Source of the DNA: an uncultured Coriobacteriaceae bacterium
Lineage (GTDB): Bacteria > Actinomycetota > Coriobacteriia > Coriobacteriales > Atopobiaceae
Direction of reading: 5' to 3'
DNA: 56,884 nt
Assembly (NCBI GenBank): GCA_902791035.1
Contig: CADAUA010000006.1
Coordinates: forward strand, 144,457 to 201,340
The notes beneath the pieces were generated by a model. That model ran no database searches, was not told the origin of the DNA, and saw nothing but the letters and a program-made list of their open reading frames with translations. Positions 52,231-56,884 of the stretch are shown here, in pieces. Position numbers and translations under genes: made by a program. The first letter of the stretch is position 1, and each line of letters opens with the position of its first letter.

Positions 52231-52665
52231 ATGGGGATGTTCTCGACCAAGGGTCTCTACGCGCTGCGCGCGATGGCTGACCTCGCGTCGCACCCGGGCT
52301 GGGTCTCGCTCGGCGACGTGGCCAAGCGCCAGAACATCTCGCGCAAGTACCTGGAGCAGGTCATCGCCCTCATGCACAGGGCCGGCTACGTGGAGAGCCT
52401 GCGCGGCAAGGGCGGTGGCTATCGCCTGTCCAAGCCGGCCGACCAGTACACCCTGGGCCAGATCCTGCGCGCGGCCGAGGGGTCGCTCGCGCCAGTGGCC
52501 TGCCTCAACTGCTCAAACATCGACGAGGTCTGTCCCATCATGGACACCTGCTCCACGGTGGGCGTGTGGCGCGACCTAGGCAAGGTGACCTCGGCCTACC
52601 TGGACAGCAAGACCCTGGCCGACATAGCGCAGGGCGAGCCTGATGCCTCGGCGCCCCAAGACTAG
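52231..52665 (+). CDS. Rrf2/IscR family regulator
   Basis: A 144-residue winged-helix regulator: MGMFSTKGLYALRAM, then SLGDVAKRQNISRKYLEQV with the recognition helix, and a Cys-rich segment CLNCSNIDEVCPIMDTCS that could hold an Fe-S cluster. It is the last gene of the suf operon and is likely to feed back on the palindrome at 46970-46987. ATG 52231 is preferred to the longer frame. Confidence 0.9.
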   Translation: MGMFSTKGLYALRAMADLASHPGWVSLGDVAKRQNISRKYLEQVIALMHRAGYVESLRGKGGGYRLSKPADQYTLGQILRAAEGSLAPVACLNCSNIDEVCPIMDTCSTVGVWRDLGKVTSAYLDSKTLADIAQGEPDASAPQD

Positions 52666-52678
52666 GTACTCCCGCGCC

Positions 52679-52707
52679 GTGACAAGAGCGTCAGACGCTC
52701 TTGGCAC
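52679..52707. repeat. Palindrome GTGACAAGAGCGTC / GACGCTCTTGGCAC
   Basis: A 29-nt near-perfect palindrome (one mismatch) directly before the DUF3810 start codon, related to the 31-bp family by its GTC-n-GAC centre. Confidence 0.75.
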
Positions 52708-52711
52708 CCGG

Positions 52712-53803
52712 ATGAGGGTCTTCGTGCGCGTGGTGGCAAGTCTGGCCATCCTGGGTGTGTCCGCCATGGCCATGATGGCCTTCAGGCTCTTTGGAGACGA
52801 CTTCTTCCCGGCCTACCGCGACTGGTCCAAGGCCGTGGAGGGTGCGCTCGCTGCGGCTGCGTCCCTCTCGCCTGTGGCGGTGTGGGACTGGGCGGCCGTG
52901 GCGCTCGCCCTCTGGGCCGTGGTCTCGCTCGTGCGCGACGCGCGGCGGCACCACCTGGGCCGATGGGTCTCGGGCGTGCTGCTCGTGGCATCCGTGCTGG
53001 CGGGGACCTTCGTGACCGGCTGGGGGCTCAACCACTACGCCCCGCCGCTCGCGGACGAGCTGGGTCTCAAGGTCACGCAGTACAGCGAGGACCAGCTGGC
53101 TGACGCCATGGCCTACTACCTGGACCAGGCGGCGACCCGCGCCCCACAGGTACCGCGCGACGCAAACGGCCACCTTGCCCGCCAGGACTTCCAAGAGCTG
53201 GCGAGAATGGCCGGCAGCTCCTACGTCGGCCTTGCCGACAAGTACGCCATCTTTGCCGGCTCCACCGTACCCGTCAAGGAGCTTGTCCTCTTTGGCGAGC
53301 CCCTCCTGGCAAGCGGCCACACGGGCATGTTCTTCTCCCCCACCGGTGAGTCTACGGTGCCGGCAAACGTGGCCATAGCCGAGGAGCCCTTCACCATGTG
53401 CCACGAGGCGGCGCACCGCCTGGGCCTGGCGCGCGAGAACGAGGCCAACTTCGCCGCCTTCCTGGCCTGCACCGAGGGAGCGGCCAGTGCGGACGTGCGC
53501 TTTTCCTACGCAGGCTACTACAACGCCTTCTGCTACTGCCTCAACGCGCTCTGGTCGGTCGACTCCGACCGCGCGCAACAGATCGTGACCGACGCGGCTG
53601 TCGGGGAGCACGGCGAGGGTGTGCGCCTGGTGGTTGCCGACCGCAACGACACCATCGACCACTACCAGGCCTACAAGGGCGAGTTCCAGAAGGTTGGCCG
53701 CACCGTCAACGACACCTACCTCAAGAGCTTTGGCAACAGCACGGGCATCCGCTCCTACGGCCTGGTGGTCGACTACCTCATTGCCTGGCACCAGCGCATG
53801 TGA
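52712..53803 (+). CDS. DUF3810 membrane protein with HEAAH motif
   Basis: A 363-residue protein with three N-terminal membrane helices (about 5-25, 52-75, 87-108) and an extracytoplasmic or C-terminal domain. A zinc-metalloprotease-like HEAAH (HExxH) at about residues 231-235 is followed by RENEANFAAF, with a candidate third ligand Glu. Family DUF3810. Function unknown; if active, a membrane metallopeptidase. ATG 52712 follows a palindrome. Confidence 0.8.
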   Translation: MRVFVRVVASLAILGVSAMAMMAFRLFGDDFFPAYRDWSKAVEGALAAAASLSPVAVWDWAAVALALWAVVSLVRDARRHHLGRWVSGVLLVASVLAGTFVTGWGLNHYAPPLADELGLKVTQYSEDQLADAMAYYLDQAATRAPQVPRDANGHLARQDFQELARMAGSSYVGLADKYAIFAGSTVPVKELVLFGEPLLASGHTGMFFSPTGESTVPANVAIAEEPFTMCHEAAHRLGLARENEANFAAFLACTEGAASADVRFSYAGYYNAFCYCLNALWSVDSDRAQQIVTDAAVGEHGEGVRLVVADRNDTIDHYQAYKGEFQKVGRTVNDTYLKSFGNSTGIRSYGLVVDYLIAWHQRM

Positions 53804-53811
53804 CAAAAGCA

Positions 53812-53842
53812 TGTGACAAAAGTGACAGCCACTTTTGTCACA
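53812..53842. repeat. 31-bp palindrome (TGTGACAAAAGTG arms)
   Basis: Perfect 13-bp arms TGTGACAAAAGTG / CACTTTTGTCACA with a 5-nt centre (ACAGC), 9 nt after the DUF3810 stop. Variant of the same family. Confidence 0.85.
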
Positions 53843-53881
53843 CCTAGAATGTCCGTAAGCACGCGAGCGTTAGGAGCCCCC

Positions 53882-54478
53882 ATGAGCACGCTTATCGTCT
53901 ACTGCCACCCCTACGACAAGAGCTTCTGCCATGCCGTCATGGAGGCGGTCGCAGTCCGCGCCAGACGTGCGGGCGATGCCGTGGTGGTGCAGGACCTCTA
54001 CGCGGACGGCTTCAGCCCCGCCATGACCACGGAGGAGCTTGCGGACTACGGCTCGGGCAAGCCCCACGACCTCCTAGTGGCCCGCTACGTTGACGAGCTC
54101 TGCGCCGCCGACCACCTGGCGCTAGTCTTTCCCGTGTGGTGGAACGACGCCCCCGCCATGCTGCGGGGCTGGCTCGACCGAGTGCTGCTGATTGGCCGCA
54201 CGTGGGAGGCGGGCCCGCAGGGGCTTGTTGGCCTCTTGGGCCGCATACGGGAAGTAACCCTCTACACCACCTCTGACAACCCCACGAGCTTTCTGGAGAC
54301 CACAACCGGCAATGGCATCCGTCGCACCCTCCTGGACGGCACCTTCATGCAGCTGGGCATCGAGCGCCGCGTATGGCACAACTTTGGCTGCTGCAGCACG
54401 TCCACAAAGGAAGAGCGCCTGGCGTGGCTCGAGGGCGTAGAGAAGGACACCCTGCCCCAAGCCGAGCCCAAGGTATAG
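53882..54478 (+). CDS. NAD(P)H-dependent oxidoreductase, flavodoxin-like fold
   Basis: A 198-residue flavoprotein of the NQO/MdaB family: MSTLIVYCHPYDKSFCHAV, LVFPVWWNDAPAMLRGWLDRV, and TTSDNPTSFLETTTGNGI. It reduces quinones or related electron acceptors using FAD/FMN. ATG 53882 has TAGGAG upstream. Confidence 0.9.
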   Translation: MSTLIVYCHPYDKSFCHAVMEAVAVRARRAGDAVVVQDLYADGFSPAMTTEELADYGSGKPHDLLVARYVDELCAADHLALVFPVWWNDAPAMLRGWLDRVLLIGRTWEAGPQGLVGLLGRIREVTLYTTSDNPTSFLETTTGNGIRRTLLDGTFMQLGIERRVWHNFGCCSTSTKEERLAWLEGVEKDTLPQAEPKV

Positions 54479-54825
54479 AGAAACCCAAAGGTGCAGAACA
54501 CTGCCGCACCCGCAAAGTTCACTAGCAGGTCCTTCATGGTGTCGATGACACCCAGGTCAAGGTAGCCGCCGTCCACCACGTAGGTGGTACCGTCCTCGCA
54601 CTCGATGACGGTGCGCTCCACGCCACGCACGTGCACGGACTTCTGCTCCCCCGTGGGGTCAAGGCTCACGGAGCCAAAGTCCTGCACCACAAAGTCCTTC
54701 TGCATGTCCGCCTGAAAGGTGCTGTCCACGCCAAACTCCACGAACTCCCAGAGCACCCCTATGGTCATGGAGAAGCAGAAGGCCACGATGGCCAGAAATG
54801 CTGTCACAAAGGTGTCAGACACCAT
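54466..54825 (-). pseudogene. Remnant of a YjdF-like (DUF2238-type) membrane protein
   Basis: The frame begins inside the palindrome at 54802-54832 and has one membrane helix, then GVLWEFVEFGVDSTFQADMQ and DLGVIDTMKDLLVNFAG followed by a second helix ending TFGFLY. These match the C-terminal half of a family of integral membrane proteins, but the N-terminal half is missing. The frame runs on into the antisense of the oxidoreductase gene (to 54262), so its native C terminus is also gone. The palindrome may have been the breakpoint. Confidence 0.55.
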
Positions 54826-54832
54826 TGTGACA
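54802..54832. repeat. 31-bp palindrome (TGTCACAAAGGTGTC arms)
   Basis: Arms TGTCACAAAGGTGTC / GACACCATTGTGACA (one mismatch). It forms the 5' end of the truncated membrane-protein frame. Confidence 0.8.
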
Positions 54833-54840
54833 GACGCGGA

Positions 54841-55143
54841 CTAGGAAGCCTCCTCTAGGGGATCCGGCACCACCACGCCCTTCTCATAGGTAGTCATGGG
54901 GTCCAAGTCTATGCATTGCGTGGCATCGCGGTCCCCCGTCACGTCCCAGGCGACCGCCCCGTTCATGACAGTTAGACGCCCGCGGAAGAAGTCCTTGTCG
55001 CGCAGTTGTGCGAATACGCCGCCCATCTCCACCAAATGGGACACGTCATACTTGCGCACCGTCCCATCAGAGAAGTATGCATAGACAGAGTTGCCGTCCC
55101 CGGGGATTGCTTGGATGACCTTCGGAATATATTGCACGGCCAA
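54841..55143 (-). CDS. DUF2442 domain protein
   Basis: A 100-residue protein with the DUF2442 pattern: YFSDGTVRKYDVSHLVEMGG, FRGRLTVMNGAVAWDVTGD and CIDLDPMTTYE. It lies just downstream of a broken DUF4160 gene; the two families often occur as a pair with a suspected toxin-antitoxin role, which is family association and not shown here. Confidence 0.82.
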   Translation of the reverse strand: MAVQYIPKVIQAIPGDGNSVYAYFSDGTVRKYDVSHLVEMGGVFAQLRDKDFFRGRLTVMNGAVAWDVTGDRDATQCIDLDPMTTYEKGVVVPDPLEEAS

Positions 55144-55150
55144 TCGCCAC

Positions 55151-55411
55151 CTACGTCAAAGGGTCTATGTGTGCGAGCTTCTTTCCCTGACGTGCACGCT
55201 CCCAGTTGCCAAGAAGCTCCTCCTGGTGGATATCCGCCCACGCCAAGATGTACTTGAGCTGTCGCGCAGGGAGCATACCGGTCATCACGCAACCATCCCG
55301 GAAGTCAATGGAGGCCTCATGCTCGCCATACGCCGCATGGAAGTGGGGAGGATTGTGATCGTCATATTACATGGTTATGCGGATGCCAAAGAAGTTTGCG
55401 ATTTCGGGCAC
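55151..55411 (-). pseudogene. DUF4160 domain protein with one nonsense codon
   Basis: Read from GTG 55411 the frame gives VPEIANFFGIRITM, then TAA (55367-55369), then YDDHNPPHFHAAYGEH, EASIDFRDGCVMTGMLP and a normal end near KLAHIDPLT. Apart from the TAA it is a complete 86-codon DUF4160 gene; the family usually has two aromatic residues in MYYDDHNPPH, so a Tyr codon likely became TAA. It lies 7 nt upstream of the DUF2442 gene. Confidence 0.85.
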
Positions 55412-55543
55412 GTGCCCTCACCTCCAAACGCTCGATGTCTAGAAGTATACCCGCCCGCATGTCATGGATGGCATCTTGCCCTTGGGGCACCCTGGGGCTT
55501 ATGCCACACCCCAACTCGATAGCAAGCTGGATTGGAGATCATC

Positions 55544-56439
55544 ATGCGCATCGTCACCATCGAGCATCCCGGCGAAGCCCACGTGCACGACGATCAGCTC
55601 GTTGTCGAGCAAGAGACCGGCACAGCCAGCATCCTCGTGGAGCAGGTTGAGCTTCTCGTCACCTACGGTCCATCAATACGCGTCTCCACCATGGCCCAAG
55701 CCATACTCGCGCAGGCAGGGTCGTCACCATCCTCTCCGGCTGCAATCACCTGCCAGCGGCGATGGTCATTCCCATGGTGGCAAACGCCCGCATGGCTCGC
55801 GTCGCGGCCGCGCAGGTAGCGCTGCCGCAGGACGTGGCAGACGAGCTCTGGGCCGTCATCATACGCGCCAAAATCCAGAACCAGGCACGGACGCTGGAGC
55901 TCTTGGGCACAAATGGAGCCGAAGACCTTCGCTCCTTCGCGAATCAGGTCGCGCCCGGTGACAAGGACAACGTGGAGGGACAGGCTGCACGCCCCTACTT
56001 CCAGTGTCTGCATCCCGGTCTCAACCGCCGATGCGAAGACCCCTTCAACAGCGTGCTCAACTACGGCTATGCCATCGTGCGCGGCGCGCTGGCCCGCGCG
56101 CTAGTGACCACAGGCTTTGTGCCCGCGTTGGGCATCCACCATAGCTGGCTCAACGCCTTCAATCTCACAGACGACCTTATCGAGCCGTTTAGGCCGTGCG
56201 TAGACTTGATCGTGCCGAGCATCGTGACGGCATCAGCCAGGCTTAGCACGCAGCAGAGACACGCGTTGAGGGACGTGCTGTTCATGCAGGTCAGGATGGG
56301 CAAACGCAAAGTCACCGTCTCACAGGCCGTAGAAGAAGTGGCCGATTCGCTGGCCCGAGCAACGCGGGATAAGGGCCCAAGGTTGTTGCGATTGCCCACG
56401 GCGATTGCCACGGAGTATGACTTTGATATCAGGGACTGA
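55544..56439 (+). pseudogene. cas1: CRISPR-associated integrase Cas1 (type II), frameshifted
   Basis: Spacer-integration endonuclease. The 5' part reads MRIVTIEHPGEAHVHDDQLV and AQAILAQAG up to about 55717-55720; a one-base loss in the GGG run moves the frame, after which VVTILSGCNHLPAAMVIPMV continues to the end. Catalytic positions are kept: Glu in VEGQAARPYF, His in GIHHSWLNAF and Asp in NLTDDLIEPF. GGAG lies 6 nt before the ATG. A type II assignment rests on the NLTDDLIEPFRP block. No cas9 is seen upstream: the 130 bp before it lead into the DUF4160 pseudogene. Confidence 0.85.
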
Positions 56440-56444
56440 CGGGG

Positions 56445-56750
56445 ATGCGCATATTCGTGATGCTCGCGCCGACCAATGCAAGAGGGACAAAGACCGCATA
56501 CACCAAGTTCCGCAAGCTGCTCGTGCCGCAGGGGTTCGTGATGTTGCAGGCGGAGGTATACATGAAGGTGGTGCCTAATCGGGAGGTTGCTGCCACCCAA
56601 TTGGAGACGGTCGCAAAGTCTGCGCCGCCCACAGGCACGATTCGCTCCTTCACGATGACCGAGCGGCAATTTGCGACCATGCGCTACTTGGCAGGTGGCC
56701 CAGACTACCAGGAACGCACGGTGGGCGCCAAGCGGCAGGTAGAACTATAG
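56445..56750 (+). CDS. cas2: CRISPR-associated Cas2 (type II)
   Basis: A 101-residue small ferredoxin-fold subunit that pairs with Cas1. The type II Cas2 pattern is clear: YTKFRKLLVPQGFVMLQAEVY, PPTGTIRSFTMTERQFATM. At the usual FDLP site the sequence reads VMLAPTN, so the conserved Asp is not visible. Five nt after cas1. Confidence 0.88.
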   Translation: MRIFVMLAPTNARGTKTAYTKFRKLLVPQGFVMLQAEVYMKVVPNREVAATQLETVAKSAPPTGTIRSFTMTERQFATMRYLAGGPDYQERTVGAKRQVEL

Positions 56751-56786
56751 GTTGAACGACCCTGCCAAACGGCAGGGTCGTTCAAC
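56751..56786 (+). terminator. Hairpin after cas2
   Basis: A perfect 16-bp stem starting GTTGAACGACCCTGCC with an AAAC loop, immediately after the cas2 stop codon. The last ~100 bp of the window after it show no gene or CRISPR repeat. Confidence 0.85.
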
Positions 56787-56884
56787 TTGTGGCGCTTCGT
56801 CGCTTGGGTCGGGCACGAAATGGGGTCTCGCGCCGCCAATCGGTACCAGTCGATTCTGGAGAATCCAATCTATGCCTCGGCGCG

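Noticed and set aside
55091..55522. Plus-strand frame upstream of cas1
   Set aside because: It is antisense to the DUF4160 pseudogene and has no RBS or recognisable motif.

Overview
The window looks like chromosome of a high-GC, anaerobic, peptide-fermenting actinobacterium, most plausibly class Coriobacteriia (Olsenella/Atopobium-like). Supporting signs are the GC-rich codon use, the murC-murB-ftsQ-ftsZ-pgeF-yggS-sepF-proC-yggT-divIVA division cluster, a sufCBDSU iron-sulfur operon ending in its own Rrf2 regulator, GatCAB, a type A RNase P RNA, an Fe-S serine deaminase, two PepC peptidases and an IorAB pathway. The genus is an inference from gene content, not from a search.

Layout. 1-2.4 kb: YhgE/Pip membrane protein. 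2.6-4.1 kb: gltX. 4.26-6.03 kb: a PD-(D/E)XK (DUF559/Vsr-like) endonuclease gene bracketed by two related palindromic elements. 6.1-10.3 kb: pcp, serine deaminase, tRNA-Gln and tRNA-Glu, CCA-adding enzyme. 10.4-14.2 kb: two pepC paralogues and a HAD hydrolase. 14.2-18.9 kb: a PTS IIA operon, rnpB and a paired radical-SAM/DNA-repair module. 19-28.3 kb: the minus-strand cell-division and wall cluster. 28.3-33.7 kb: an intergenic region with a terminated minus-strand transcript, an esterase, thpR, a DUF2804 protein, an EamA transporter and PPK2. 33.8-37.9 kb: acyl-CoA ligase plus iorAB. 38.5-40 kb: YegP- and ArsC/Spx-like genes and an array of hairpin repeats. 40-43.4 kb: gatCAB. 43.5-46.8 kb: three transporters. 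47-52.7 kb: suf operon. 52.7-56.9 kb: DUF3810 metalloprotease-like protein, an NAD(P)H oxidoreductase, gene remnants, a DUF4160/DUF2442 pair and a type II cas1-cas2 pair at the right edge.

Two things stand out. First, the intergenic space holds at least five families of short palindromic or tandem repeats. The most striking brackets the endonuclease gene: two elements share an ungapped 61-nt core in opposite orientation (43 of 61 positions identical by eye), and in one of them both flanking arms are triplicated with exactly the same 42-bp period. This resembles the REPIN/RAYT arrangement but with a nuclease of a different fold; a functional link is inference. A second, unrelated array at 39.58-39.95 kb has eight 24-nt hairpins at 39-41-bp spacing around two copies of a ~72-nt core. 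Second, several genes that should be intact are not: ftsZ, gatA and gatB each have a short out-of-frame deletion, cas1 has a frameshift, and a DUF4160 gene has one nonsense codon. The essential genes in this list make assembly or sequencing error a serious possibility.

Functionally the window combines translation (gltX, gatCAB, cca, rnpB, two tRNAs), division and wall synthesis, Fe-S assembly serving Fe-S enzymes seen nearby (serine deaminase, IorA, radical SAM protein), and peptide/amino-acid fermentation (PepC, Pcp, serine deaminase, IorAB with an acyl-CoA ligase).
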